A stretch of 64,000 bases of DNA from Stenotrophomonas sp. UBA2124 (GCA_002329155.1 DCXY01000002.1:73967-137966); one strand, 5' to 3'. Counted from the first letter of the stretch, positions 43,033-52,031 are shown. The notes: generated by a model from the sequence alone, not told the origin. Made by a program: numbers and translations.

Positions 43033-43418
43033 ACCAGCGCCTGGCCCTGGTCACGCTGGTGGTGGCCGACTATGACGAGGCCATCGCCTGGTACACCGGC
43101 GCGCTGGGTTTCCAGCTGCTGCAGGATATCGACCAGGGCCACAAGCGCTGGGTTGTGGTCGGTCCCGCCGATGGCGGCAGTGCCGCGCTGTTGCTGGCAC
43201 GCGCCAGTGACGACACGCAGCGCAGCCGCATCGGCAACCAGACCGGTGGCCGGGTCGGCTTCTTTCTGAACACCGATGACTTCTGGCGCGACCACGCCGC
43301 CATGACGGCGCGCGGCGTGGAGTTCCTCGAAACGCCACGCGACGAGCCCTATGCCACCGTCGCGGTGTTCCGCGACCTCTACGGCAACACCTGGGATCTG
43401 CTGGAGCCCAAACAATGA
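43029..43418 (+). CDS. VOC superfamily (glyoxalase/bleomycin-resistance-like) protein
   Basis: 129 aa, two beta-alpha-beta-beta-beta modules. Start MNQRLALVTLVVADYDEAIAWYTGALGF is typical. The end YATVAVFRDLYGNTWDLLEPKQ carries the C-terminal metal-site acid. The first His/Glu ligand near LVTLVVADYD is not obvious, so metal binding is uncertain. Substrate unknown. It overlaps rph and rdgB by 4 bp each, so it is translated as part of this RNA/nucleotide-maintenance operon. Confidence 0.9.
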   Translation: MNQRLALVTLVVADYDEAIAWYTGALGFQLLQDIDQGHKRWVVVGPADGGSAALLLARASDDTQRSRIGNQTGGRVGFFLNTDDFWRDHAAMTARGVEFLETPRDEPYATVAVFRDLYGNTWDLLEPKQ

Positions 43419-44014
43419 AACTGGTACTGGCCAGCGGCAACGCCGGCAAACTGAAGGAACTGCAGGCGATGCTGGCTGGCCTGCCACTGCAGATCGTGCC
43501 GCAGGGCGAACTGGGTGTGGGCGACGTTGCCGAAACCGGCCTCACCTTCGTCGAGAACGCACTGATCAAGGCACGCCACGCGTGTGAGGTCACCGGCCTG
43601 CCGGCGCTGGCCGACGACTCCGGGCTGATCGTCGATGCGCTCGATGGCGCGCCCGGCCTGTACAGCGCACGCTACGCAGGCACGCCTACCAACGACGACG
43701 CCAACAACAGCAAACTGCTGGACGCCCTGCGCGATGTGCCGCCCGAGCACCGCAGCGCACGCTTCTACGCCGTCATCGTGCTGCTGCGCCATGCCAACGA
43801 CCCGCAACCGCTGATCTGCGAAGGCAGCTGGGAAGGCCGCATCATCGACGAGCGCCGTGGCAGCAACGGCTTCGGCTACAACCCGGTGTTCCTGGACGAG
43901 GAACTGGGCCTGACCGCCGCGCAGATGGAACCAGAGCAGAAGAACGGCCGCAGCCACCGTGCCAAGGCGCTGGAGCTGCTGCTGCACAGGCTCTCCAGCC
44001 AATTGGCGCGCTGA
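43415..44014 (+). CDS. rdgB: RdgB/HAM1 family XTP/dITP pyrophosphatase
   Basis: 199 aa. It removes non-canonical purine nucleotides (XTP, dITP). SGNAGKLKELQAML (substrate-binding), ETGLTFVENALIKARHA, ADDSGLIVDAL (catalytic Asp), YSARYAG and GSNGFGYNPVF are all family signatures. ATGA overlap with the VOC gene; 9 bp before hemW. The rdgB-hemW pair is common in gammaproteobacteria. Confidence 0.96.
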   Translation: MKLVLASGNAGKLKELQAMLAGLPLQIVPQGELGVGDVAETGLTFVENALIKARHACEVTGLPALADDSGLIVDALDGAPGLYSARYAGTPTNDDANNSKLLDALRDVPPEHRSARFYAVIVLLRHANDPQPLICEGSWEGRIIDERRGSNGFGYNPVFLDEELGLTAAQMEPEQKNGRSHRAKALELLLHRLSSQLAR

Positions 44015-44023
44015 GGACAGGCG

Positions 44024-45241
44024 ATGAGCATGCACACCCACGTTCACGGCGACAATTGTGGCTGTGACACGCAGGCAACGACGCCGACGCAGTTGGTTCC
44101 GCCACCACTGTCGCTCTATGTGCACCTGCCGTGGTGCGTGCGCAAATGCCCGTACTGCGATTTCAACTCGCATGCCGGCAAGGGTGAGCTGCCGTTCGAT
44201 GCCTATGTCGATGCATTGATCCGCGACCTGGACCAGGACCTGCCGCTGGTCTGGGGCCGGGTGGTCAACAGTGTGTTCTTCGGTGGCGGCACGCCCAGCC
44301 TGTTTCCGCCGGACGCCATCGACCGCTTCCTGCAGCAGGCCAGCGCACGCCTGCGTTTCGCGCCCAATCTGGAAGTGACGCTGGAGACCAACCCGGGCAC
44401 CGCCGAGCATGGCCGCTTCGACCGCTACCGTGCCGCAGGCGTGAACCGCATCAGCTTCGGCATCCAGACCTTCAACGACGAGGCGCTCAGGCGCCTGGGC
44501 CGCATCCACGACAGCAGCGAAGCCGAGCGTGCGGTGAAGCTGGCGCAGGATGCCGGCTACCGCAATTTCAACATCGACCTGATGTACGCGCTGCCACAGC
44601 AGACGCTGGCGCAGGCCGAGCACGACCTGGAGCGCGCCTTCGCGCTGGATCCCACCCACATCTCGCATTACCAGCTGACCCTGGAACCGAACACGGTCTT
44701 CTTCGCGCGGCCGCCGCAGGGCATTCCGGACGAAGACCATGCCTGGGACATGCAGGAGCATTGCCAGGCCCTGCTCGCCCAGGCCGGTTACGGCCAGTAC
44801 GAGGTCAGCGCCTACGCCCGCGACGGCTACCAGTGCGCGCACAACCTCAACTACTGGCGCTTCGGCGACTACCTGGGCATCGGTGCCGGTGCCCACGGCA
44901 AGATCAGCTCCGGCGCCGAGCAGCATGTGCTGCGCCGCTGGAAGCACAAGCACCCGCAGACCTTCATGGATACCGCCGGCACGGCTGCCTCCATCGGCGG
45001 TGACGAGGTGATCAGCGCCGAGCGGCTGCCGTTCGAGTACATGCTCAATCTGCTGCGCCTGCATGAAGGCTTCAGCCTGCGCGATTTTGAAGCGCGCACC
45101 GGCCTGACGCGCAGTGCCCTGCAGCCGGCTCTGGCCACCGCGGTCGAGCGCGGCTGGCTGCTTGCCAGCGGGGAAAACATGGTCCCCACCGAGCTGGGTC
45201 GGCGTTTTACCAACGATGTGGTGGAACTTTTCCTCAGCTGA
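44024..45241 (+). CDS. hemW: Radical SAM family heme chaperone HemW
   Basis: 405 aa. The radical SAM motif CVRKCPYC binds a [4Fe-4S] cluster (near residue 38). SVFFGGGTPSLF, ETNPGTAE, NRISFGIQTFNDEALRRLGR and the C-terminal HemN domain (FEYMLNLLRLHEGFSLRDFEARTG) follow. HemW hands haem to membrane respiratory enzymes; it is not a coproporphyrinogen oxidase. The N-terminus has about 27 extra residues rich in His/Cys/Thr (MSMHTHVHGDNCGCDTQ), which could bind metal or haem. Other ATG choices would shorten it, but GAGG precedes this start. Confidence 0.93.
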   Translation: MSMHTHVHGDNCGCDTQATTPTQLVPPPLSLYVHLPWCVRKCPYCDFNSHAGKGELPFDAYVDALIRDLDQDLPLVWGRVVNSVFFGGGTPSLFPPDAIDRFLQQASARLRFAPNLEVTLETNPGTAEHGRFDRYRAAGVNRISFGIQTFNDEALRRLGRIHDSSEAERAVKLAQDAGYRNFNIDLMYALPQQTLAQAEHDLERAFALDPTHISHYQLTLEPNTVFFARPPQGIPDEDHAWDMQEHCQALLAQAGYGQYEVSAYARDGYQCAHNLNYWRFGDYLGIGAGAHGKISSGAEQHVLRRWKHKHPQTFMDTAGTAASIGGDEVISAERLPFEYMLNLLRLHEGFSLRDFEARTGLTRSALQPALATAVERGWLLASGENMVPTELGRRFTNDVVELFLS

Positions 45242-45315
45242 ACGTAAGAGGCCAACTGGCGCCGCCCCCGCCAAAATGGTAGAAACAGGCCCATACAGGG
45301 GCAGAACTCAAGCAG

Positions 45316-47895
45316 ATGTCAGGGACCGCATCCAGTTTGTCCAGCCAGGCGCTTGCACGGATTGCAGCGGCGCAGGCACCGCCCCGCGTACGCCAGCTTC
45401 TGGAATCGGCCTGGCAGGTCAGCCAGGAGGTACTGCGCACCCCCCTGCAGCTGTGCATGGTGGAGCTGGAGCGCAGCCTGTTCCAGATGGCCGAAAAGGC
45501 CCGCAACAGCCAGATTCAGAACGATATCTACGCCCAGCTGCGGGTGCTGCGGGACAACGCCGAGCAGTTCCCCTCGCTGTACCTGGAGGCCCTGGCCGAA
45601 CAGCTGGCCGGTTTCAGGGAGCCCGCCCCGCCTGCCGGTGCCGCGCACGGCGCCGGTTTCAAGACCATGACCCTGGTCACCGACACCGATATCGACCGCG
45701 ACATCGTGCTGCACGAAATGGCGCGCCGCGAAGGTTTCCGCACCACCTCCCCGCTGCAGCTGCTGGGCCAGCGTTTTGCGGTACTGGCCGCGCAACCGCC
45801 GTTGGACGTGGAGCAGCTGCCGCTTGGCCCGTATGGCCTGTGCCGCGCGCTGCGCAGTGCCGGCGAGCGCATGCAGCTGAATCTGGAAACGCAGCTGGCG
45901 CTGTACCAGGTGTTCGAGCGGCAGGTGATGGAGCGGCATGCCGAACTGGCTGACCGCCTGAACATACAGCTGGCACGCGAAGGCGTGCTGCCGGGGCTGG
46001 TCTACCGCCCCTACCTGGTGCGGCCTTCCGCACCGCGTGGGCCCAACCATGTCCCCGGCAAGGAGGGCGCCAATGCACAAGGCGGCGGCAATCGTTCGGC
46101 CGGCCAGGGGCCGCTGACCAGCTGGCAGGGTCAGGCCCCCGCTGCGTCGTGGTCCGGCAGCCTGTCCGGTGCGCTGCAGATGCCGGCCGGTGGCGGCGCT
46201 GGTGCTGGTGCTGGCCCGGGCGATGCTGTTTCCGGCACGGGCATGGGCACGGGCATGGGTGGCGGTGGCGGTGGCGGTGGCGGTGGCGGTGGCGGTGGCG
46301 GTGGCAGTGGCAGCGGCAGTGGCAGCGGCGGTGGCGGTGGCGGTGGCGGCCAGCATGCCGGCGCGCCCGGCATGGACAACCTGCACAGCCTGCTGGATGC
46401 CGCACGCCAGGCACTGAGCCGCAGCGTGGCAGGTGCAGGTGCGGGGGCTGGCAGCGCCGGCAACGCTGTTGGCGCAATGGCAGGCGCGGCTGCGCCGGCC
46501 CTTGCCGATTCCCCCGGCGGCCTTGCCGCAGCCCTTGCCGCACACCCCGACCTGCCCCGTGGCGGCGCCCCGGTGGCAAGCGAGGCGGTGATGGACGTGC
46601 TGGGCAAGCTGCAGACCAGCGCAGCACCGGCCGGCACCCGCCGCAGCATCGGCGACATCCACGGCGCGCTGCTGTCACAGATCAAGGCCGAGCATGGCCC
46701 TGCGGCAACCCTCTCGCCGCAGGACAATGACACCCTGGACCTGCTGGGCATGCTGTTCAGCCAGATCCAGCGCGAGGTGCGCAGCACAGGCCCGGCCACC
46801 GACCTGCTCACCCAGCTGCAGGTGCCGCTGCTGCGCGCGGCCATCAGCGACCCGGAATTCTTCCAGCGCGACCAGCACCCCGCCCGCGAGCTGCTCAACG
46901 CGGTGGCCGAATCCGGCGCGGTGTGGCTCAGCGATGAGGACAGCGACCCGGTCCTGCTGCACAAGCTCAACGAAGCCGTCACCACGGTGGTCAATGACTA
47001 CCAGGGCGAAGAGGCGGTCTTTGACGAAGCCAACCAGCGCATCCAGGCGCACCTGCGCGCGGCCGCACGCCGTGCCGAGGTCACCGAGCGCCGCCAGATT
47101 GAAGCCGCGCGCGGCAAGGAGCGGCTGGAGGCGGCCAAGCAACTGTCCACCCGCACCATCGAAGAGGTATGCCGGGGCGGCGGCACGCCAAAGTTCGTGC
47201 AGACCCTGCTGCGCAAGGCATGGTCGGACGTGCTCACCCTCACCCTGCTGCGCCAGGGTGAGGATTCGGAAGAATGGAAGCAGCGCGAGCAGGCCACGGC
47301 CCGCATCAACGAGATCACCTCGCAGCCTGCGGGCGGCGCGCCGGACATCGCCTTTGGCGATGAGGTGGAGCAGGCCCTGCAGCAAGTGGGTTACCACCGC
47401 GACGAAGCCGGCGCCATCGCCCGCCGCCTGTCCACGCCCGGTGGTGAGGACGAGGTCACCTCCAGGACCGAGCTGACCGCCAAGCTCAAGGCCCGCGCCC
47501 GCCTGGGCGAGGCCGGCGACCGTGACGAGGAGGAAGAGCAGCGCCGCCGCGATGCGCAGCCACCACGCACGCCCACCGAGGAGGCGCATTACCGGCAGCT
47601 GCGCACCCTGCCCTTCGGCACCTGGTTCGAGTTCGCCATCAACCAGCAGGGTGACACCCGCCGCCAGCGCCTGTCCTGGTACAGCCTGATCACCGACAAC
47701 GCACTGTTCGTGAACCAGCGTGGCCAGAAGGTGGCCGAGCACTCGCTGGACAGCCTGGCGCGCATGATGGGCAAGGGCCAGCTGCGCATGGTCACCGAAG
47801 ACCGTGGCCGCCTGATCGACCGCGCCTGGCAGGCCACGCTGCGCACACTGCGCTCGCTCGCAGGCAACACCGCTGCCCCGGAGGAACCGGCATGA
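45316..47895 (+). CDS. DUF1631 family protein with a polyglycine linker
   Basis: 859 aa, no signal peptide or membrane helix seen. The N-terminal part (about 1-235) and the C-terminal part (about 385-859) match the DUF1631 layout, with long helices and a PilZ-like end (FGTWFEFAINQQGDTRRQRLSWYSLITDNALFVNQRGQKV). Between them lies a low-complexity linker that includes a polyglycine/serine tract (about 310-348) encoded by a GGTGGC microsatellite. DUF1631 proteins are uncharacterised but often occur near PilZ proteins. Here the stop overlaps the start of a PilZ gene as ATGA. A role in cyclic-di-GMP signalling is an inference from context. Confidence 0.85.
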   Translation: MSGTASSLSSQALARIAAAQAPPRVRQLLESAWQVSQEVLRTPLQLCMVELERSLFQMAEKARNSQIQNDIYAQLRVLRDNAEQFPSLYLEALAEQLAGFREPAPPAGAAHGAGFKTMTLVTDTDIDRDIVLHEMARREGFRTTSPLQLLGQRFAVLAAQPPLDVEQLPLGPYGLCRALRSAGERMQLNLETQLALYQVFERQVMERHAELADRLNIQLAREGVLPGLVYRPYLVRPSAPRGPNHVPGKEGANAQGGGNRSAGQGPLTSWQGQAPAASWSGSLSGALQMPAGGGAGAGAGPGDAVSGTGMGTGMGGGGGGGGGGGGGGGGSGSGSGSGGGGGGGGQHAGAPGMDNLHSLLDAARQALSRSVAGAGAGAGSAGNAVGAMAGAAAPALADSPGGLAAALAAHPDLPRGGAPVASEAVMDVLGKLQTSAAPAGTRRSIGDIHGALLSQIKAEHGPAATLSPQDNDTLDLLGMLFSQIQREVRSTGPATDLLTQLQVPLLRAAISDPEFFQRDQHPARELLNAVAESGAVWLSDEDSDPVLLHKLNEAVTTVVNDYQGEEAVFDEANQRIQAHLRAAARRAEVTERRQIEAARGKERLEAAKQLSTRTIEEVCRGGGTPKFVQTLLRKAWSDVLTLTLLRQGEDSEEWKQREQATARINEITSQPAGGAPDIAFGDEVEQALQQVGYHRDEAGAIARRLSTPGGEDEVTSRTELTAKLKARARLGEAGDRDEEEEQRRRDAQPPRTPTEEAHYRQLRTLPFGTWFEFAINQQGDTRRQRLSWYSLITDNALFVNQRGQKVAEHSLDSLARMMGKGQLRMVTEDRGRLIDRAWQATLRTLRSLAGNTAAPEEPA
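46258..46350 (+). repeat. GGTGGC hexanucleotide microsatellite inside the DUF1631 gene
   Basis: Eight perfect copies of GGTGGC (46258-46305) are followed by an imperfect stretch of AGTGGC/AGCGGC and further GGTGGC units to 46350. All units are 6 bp, so slippage changes the polyglycine length without a frameshift. Confidence 0.95.
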
Positions 47896-48239
47896 TCACC
47901 GAAACCCGCCGCGCCCCCCGCATGCCCGTGCCGGACATGGTGCCGGTGCGCGACCAGATGACCGAAACGGTGATAGGCCAGCTCAGCAACATCTCCGAAA
48001 GCGGCATGTTGCTGCTGGTTTCGGCACAACTCACCGACGATGCGCTGTACCAGCTGCAGTTCACCATCCCCGACGGGCGTGGCGCCTTCCAGAACATCGA
48101 CGCCGGCGTGCACCTGCTGTGGCGCGAACCAGCGCATGCGCCCGACCAGTACTGGGCTGGCTTCCGCTTCCTGACCATGGACAAGGGCCAACGCGAACAG
48201 CTGGTCAAATGGATTGAAAGCCGCCTGCCCGGCGCCTGA
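47892..48239 (+). CDS. PilZ domain protein (c-di-GMP effector)
   Basis: 115 aa single-domain PilZ protein. The cyclic-di-GMP signature appears in both parts: an Arg cluster with RxxxR spacing (R6 and R10 in TRRAPRMPV) and NISESG, matching (D/N)xSxxG. The rest (GMLLLVSAQLTDDALYQLQFTIP, VHLLWREPAHAPDQYWAGFRFL) is the six-stranded PilZ barrel. It should bind c-di-GMP and act on a partner; the coupled DUF1631 protein is the obvious candidate, by inference. Confidence 0.88.
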   Translation: MITETRRAPRMPVPDMVPVRDQMTETVIGQLSNISESGMLLLVSAQLTDDALYQLQFTIPDGRGAFQNIDAGVHLLWREPAHAPDQYWAGFRFLTMDKGQREQLVKWIESRLPGA

Positions 48240-48319
48240 GTGACGAAACCGGCACAGCGCCGCATGCCTGATTGCGGCAGAATCGTGGCCCCGCATCTGT
48301 TTTCCAAGCGAGCCACGCA

Positions 48320-49648
48320 ATGAACCAGCACGACCCCGGCGCCCTGTATTCCAACCATCTGGCCGAGCTCACCCGCCGCGCCGATGCGGCACTGGCGCGT
48401 GGCGGCTTCGAGCATCTGGTCATCCCCAGCGGCACCCTGCACTACCAGGCCTTCGACGACCGCGACTACCCGTATGCAGTCAACCCGCTGTTCAAGACCT
48501 GGCTGCCGCTGACCCGCCTGCCCAACAGCTGGATCATCCATACCCCCGGCAAGCGTCCCACGCTGGTCTACCACCAGCCGTTCGACTACTGGCACGCGGT
48601 GCCGGCCGCGCCCAGCGGCTGGTGGGTGGAGCATTTCGACATCCACATCATCCGCAAGCCGGAGGAGGCACTGGCGCTGCTGCCGAAGGACGCCGCGCGC
48701 TGCGCCATCATCGGCGAGCCGCATAGCGCGCTGGGTGCTTTCGTGCCCAACAATCCGCCGGCGGTGATCAACTACCTGGACTGGTACCGCGCCTACAAGA
48801 CGCCGTATGAGATCGCGCTGATGCGCCAGGCGCAGGAGATGGCCGTGCGCGGCCACCGCGCCGCCGAGGCCGCATTCCGCAGTGGCGCCAGCGAGTTCGC
48901 CATCCACATGGCCTACTGCGGCGCGGTGGGCCAGGACGCCAACGACCTGCCCTACGGCAACATCGTCGCGCTGAACGAACACGCCGCCGTGCTGCACTAC
49001 ACCGACCTGGGCCGCACCGCGCCGCAGCCGCTGCGCAGCTTCCTGATCGATGCCGGCGCCTCGGCTCTTGGTTACGCCAGCGACCTCACCCGCACCTATG
49101 CGGCAGCCGGCAATGACGAGTTCCAGGCACTGATCGACGCGGTCGATGCCGCCCAGCAACGCATGTGCGCGGCCGTGCGCAGCGGCTTCGACTACAAGCA
49201 GCTGCATGTGGATGCGCATCTGTCATTGATGGGCATCCTCAAGGATTTCGGCGTGATCACGGTTTCACCGGAAGCGGCTCTGGCCACCGGCGTCAGCGCG
49301 GCCTTCTTCCCGCACGGCATCGGCCACCTGCTCGGCGCCCAGGTCCACGATGTGGCCGGCTTCGCCGCCAGCGATGCCGGTGGCCGCGTTGAACCACCGG
49401 CAGGCCACCCGTACCTGCGCCTGACCCGCACCCTGCAACCGGGCATGGTGGTGACCATCGAACCGGGCCTGTACTTCATCGACATGCTGCTGGATGAAGT
49501 GAAGCAGGCTGGCAATGCCGCCAGCATCAACTGGGACCGCGTGGATTTCTTCCGCCCCTACGGCGGCATCCGCATCGAAGACAACGTGCTGTGCACCGAA
49601 GGCGAGGCCGACAACCTCACCCGGCCGGTGTTTGCTGCAGCGGAGTAA
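48320..49648 (+). CDS. pepQ: Xaa-Pro dipeptidase (PepQ, M24B)
   Basis: 442 aa. It cleaves dipeptides with proline in second position, and PepQ can also hydrolyse organophosphates. N-terminal creatinase-like domain, then the M24 fold with the five metal ligands in IDAGASALGYASDLTRTY (two Asp), FFPHGIGHLLGAQVHD (His), VVTIEPGLYF (Glu) and YGGIRIEDNVLC (Glu). The start MNQHDPGALYSNHL at 48320 is chosen from homology, the upstream frame being intergenic. It converges on the related pepP gene. Confidence 0.94.
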   Translation: MNQHDPGALYSNHLAELTRRADAALARGGFEHLVIPSGTLHYQAFDDRDYPYAVNPLFKTWLPLTRLPNSWIIHTPGKRPTLVYHQPFDYWHAVPAAPSGWWVEHFDIHIIRKPEEALALLPKDAARCAIIGEPHSALGAFVPNNPPAVINYLDWYRAYKTPYEIALMRQAQEMAVRGHRAAEAAFRSGASEFAIHMAYCGAVGQDANDLPYGNIVALNEHAAVLHYTDLGRTAPQPLRSFLIDAGASALGYASDLTRTYAAAGNDEFQALIDAVDAAQQRMCAAVRSGFDYKQLHVDAHLSLMGILKDFGVITVSPEAALATGVSAAFFPHGIGHLLGAQVHDVAGFAASDAGGRVEPPAGHPYLRLTRTLQPGMVVTIEPGLYFIDMLLDEVKQAGNAASINWDRVDFFRPYGGIRIEDNVLCTEGEADNLTRPVFAAAE

Positions 49649-49666
49649 GGCGTCACCCCTCCCCAA

Positions 49667-49768
49667 CCCTCCCCTGTGCTGCGCACAAGGGAGGGAGCAG
49701 AGCATTTCACTGCGGCCCCAGAAGGGGAGTTTTTACCCCCTCCCTTTCGCCGCAGGCGAAGGGGAGGG
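49667..49768. repeat. Two CCCTCCC-type hairpins between pepQ and pepP
   Basis: Two inverted repeats lie in the 155-bp convergent gap: CCCTCCCCTGTGC/GCACAAGGGAGGG (49667-49695) and CCCTCCCTTTCGC/GCGAAGGGGAGGG (49738-49768). Both extend with flanking CCCCTCCCCAA and TTGGGGAGGGG. The same family occurs near 56.1, 56.4, 56.6, 62.3 and 62.5 kb, mostly after gene ends. They may stop or shield converging transcripts. Confidence 0.75.
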
Positions 49769-49803
49769 TTGGGGAGGGGTAAGCGTTTGATCGAAAGCCG
49801 CGC

Positions 49804-51129
49804 TCAACGCGCAGCCATGAACGCCTCAATCTCGTCCGCGCTGCGTTCCAGCGCTCCGGTCAGTACATGGTGGCCCGTGTCGGTGATGAGCACATCGTCC
49901 TCGATGCGGATGCCGATACCACGCCAGCGCGGGTCCACGTCGCGGTCATCGGGTGAGATGTACAGGCCCGGCTCAATGGTGAACACCATGCCAGGCTCCA
50001 GCAGCCGCGATTCGCCGGCCACCTTGTAGTCACCCACGTCGTGCACGTCCAGCCCCAGCCAATGCCCGGTCTTGTGCCGGTAGAAACGCTGGTAATGGCG
50101 CTCGATGATGTTCTCTTCCAGGCTGCCCTTCAGCAGCCCAAGCCGCAGCAGGCCCTCGGTCAGCACCTCCACCGCAGCCAGGTGACCTTCCTCATATGCA
50201 ATGCCCGGCTGTGCCTGCTCCAGCGCCGCCACCTGCGCCGCCAGCACCAGATCGTGCAGCTCACGCTGCTCCTTGCTGAAGCGCCCGTTGACCGGGAAGG
50301 TGCGGGTGATGTCGCAGGCGTAGCCCAGGTACTCGGCACCGGCGTCGATCAGCACCAGCTCACCGTCGCGGCTGGCGCTGCGGTTGTCGCGGTAATGCAG
50401 CACACAGCCGTTGGCACCGGCACCGACAATGCTGTTGTAGGCCGGGCACGCATCGTGCAGGCGGAACTCGCGCTCCAGCTCGGCCTGCAGCTCGTATTCG
50501 TGGATGCCGGCACGCGCGGCACGCATGGCCGCGCGGTGCGCGCGCACGCTGATGTCGGCGGCGGTCTGCATCAGCGCCACTTCGTCGGCGGATTTGTACA
50601 GGCGCTGCTCGTGCAGCAGGTGGCCCAGCTCAAGAAACTCATGCGGTGGCTGCGCACCGTGGCGCACCTGCGAACGCACCCGGTTCACCCAGCCGATCAG
50701 CTTCAGGTCGAAATCCGCATCGCGGCCGAAGTGGTAGTAGACGCGCGAACGCCCTTCCAGCAGGCCCGGCAGAATGTCGTCCAGATCCTCGATGGGATAG
50801 GCGTCGTCCATGCCATAGCGCGACACCGCGCCCTCCTGCCCCTCACGCGGGCCGTCCCATGCTTCACGGTCCGGGTCGCGCTCGCGGCAGAACAGGATCA
50901 CCTCACCATGGCGCCGCCCCGGGATCAGCACCAGCACCGCGTCCGGCTCCTGGAAGCCGCACAGATACCAGAAGTCCGAATCCTGCCGGTAGGGGTAGTA
51001 GGTGTCGTTGCTGCGCACGCGCTCGCGCGCGGCCGGCAGCACCAGGATGGCGTCGTCGCCGGCTGCTTCCATCAACTGACGGCGGCGGCGGGCATATTCG
51101 GCGGGCGTGATCCCGGACAGTCGCTTCAT
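49804..51129 (-). CDS. pepP: Xaa-Pro aminopeptidase (PepP, M24B)
   Basis: 441 aa. It removes N-terminal residues that precede proline. MKRLSGITPAEYARRRRQLME, the N-terminal domain YPYRQDSDFWYLCGFQEPDAV, and the M24 metal ligands in LIDAGAEYLGYACDITRTF (two Asp), HKTGHWLGLDVHDVG (His), FTIEPGLY (Glu) and GIGIRIEDDVLI (Glu) are all present. It lies 8 bp after the UPF0149 gene, the conserved ygfB-pepP pair. In E. coli ubiH follows, but here the next gene is pepQ on the other strand. Confidence 0.96.
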   Translation of the reverse strand: MKRLSGITPAEYARRRRQLMEAAGDDAILVLPAARERVRSNDTYYPYRQDSDFWYLCGFQEPDAVLVLIPGRRHGEVILFCRERDPDREAWDGPREGQEGAVSRYGMDDAYPIEDLDDILPGLLEGRSRVYYHFGRDADFDLKLIGWVNRVRSQVRHGAQPPHEFLELGHLLHEQRLYKSADEVALMQTAADISVRAHRAAMRAARAGIHEYELQAELEREFRLHDACPAYNSIVGAGANGCVLHYRDNRSASRDGELVLIDAGAEYLGYACDITRTFPVNGRFSKEQRELHDLVLAAQVAALEQAQPGIAYEEGHLAAVEVLTEGLLRLGLLKGSLEENIIERHYQRFYRHKTGHWLGLDVHDVGDYKVAGESRLLEPGMVFTIEPGLYISPDDRDVDPRWRGIGIRIEDDVLITDTGHHVLTGALERSADEIEAFMAAR

Positions 51130-51137
51130 GGTGCTCC

Positions 51138-51683
51138 TCAGTTGAGGCGCTGGCGGTGGCGCGCGCCCATCACGCAGTCGCCGTGCAGCAGCAACGCGGC
51201 CACGCGCACGAACTCCTCGATCTCGGCCAGCGCGTCCTCGTCCTCGTCGGCGCTGTCGAACTCGTCGCTGCTGGACTGGGCCAGACGCGCCAGGTCCTGC
51301 AAGGCCTCCTCGCCCTCCTCGCTCAGCGCCGGGCGCTTGCCCGAGGCCAGGCCAAAGCCGCCAAGGAAGGCGCGGCACCAGTCGAACAAGGCGTCGGTAC
51401 GCGCCTGCAGCGTGGCGCCCGGTTCGGCCAGCACCAGCTCGAAGGCGAAATCACGGTCTTCCAGCTGGATTACCGTGGCCTGGCGCAGGCGGTCCAGCAC
51501 ACTGCCCGGCTCGGGCGTGGCCAGGCCGTCATCGGCCAGCACCTTGGCCGGCCAGGCCTGCAGGTCATCGCCACCAGCGGCCAGCCAGCCGGTCAGTGCG
51601 CCGTGCAGTTCGGCCGGGGAAGCGCCCAGGCCCAGCGACTGGCTGGCCTGGAGGATGTCGTTGACGGCGGGAAGATCGGTCAT
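51138..51683 (-). CDS. UPF0149 (YgfB/YecA) family protein
   Basis: 181 aa acidic helical protein. LPAVNDILQASQSLGLGASPAELHGALTGWLAAGG at the N-terminus and LFDWCRAFLGGFGLASG / DEDALAEIEEFVRVAALLLHGD later are family landmarks. YgfB has been linked to beta-lactam resistance regulation in Pseudomonas aeruginosa; a general function is not settled. The start MTDLPAVNDIL (51683) is selected from homology. Divergent from the coiled coil/zapA genes, as in other gammaproteobacteria. Confidence 0.93.
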   Translation of the reverse strand: MTDLPAVNDILQASQSLGLGASPAELHGALTGWLAAGGDDLQAWPAKVLADDGLATPEPGSVLDRLRQATVIQLEDRDFAFELVLAEPGATLQARTDALFDWCRAFLGGFGLASGKRPALSEEGEEALQDLARLAQSSSDEFDSADEDEDALAEIEEFVRVAALLLHGDCVMGARHRQRLN

Positions 51684-51791
51684 GTCACAGGTCTGTAAAG
51701 CGGAAAGGACCGCCGTGGCAGCATGCAACGGCAGGGGCCGCACAGTGTAACAACCACGCAGTGCGCGCCATCTTGACCGGCCATCACCGCC

Positions 51792-52031
51792 ATGCCTATC
51801 GTGCGGGTCATGGATGCCTTCGACCCCGCTGGACAGCTTGTCGCCCTCGCCGCCCGTTTCGAGCTGCTGCTCGAACGCAACCAGCGGCTGGCCGAAGAAA
51901 ACCGCAGCCTGCGCCAGCAGCAGGAACAGCTGATCAGCGAGCGCTCGCAGCTGCTGACCAAGAACGAACAGGCCCGCTCGCGGGTCGAAGCCATGATCAC
52001 CCGCCTGAAGTCGCTGGAGCAGCACACATGA
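51792..52031 (+). CDS. Small coiled-coil protein, TIGR02449-type (ZapB-like)
   Basis: 79 aa, or 73 aa if the ATG at 51810 (MDAFDPAGQLVALAARFELLLERN) is used, which fits homologues better. Almost all of it is one coiled coil (ERNQRLAEENRSLRQQQEQLISERSQLL). It overlaps zapA by 4 bp (ATGA). The size, coiled coil and coupling to zapA suggest a ZapB-like partner of the division ring; this is an inference. Confidence 0.85.
   Translation: MPIVRVMDAFDPAGQLVALAARFELLLERNQRLAEENRSLRQQQEQLISERSQLLTKNEQARSRVEAMITRLKSLEQHT

Noticed and set aside
46258..46350. Possible CRISPR-like or tandem DNA array
   Set aside because: The 6-bp units are contiguous, have no spacers and encode polyglycine in frame.
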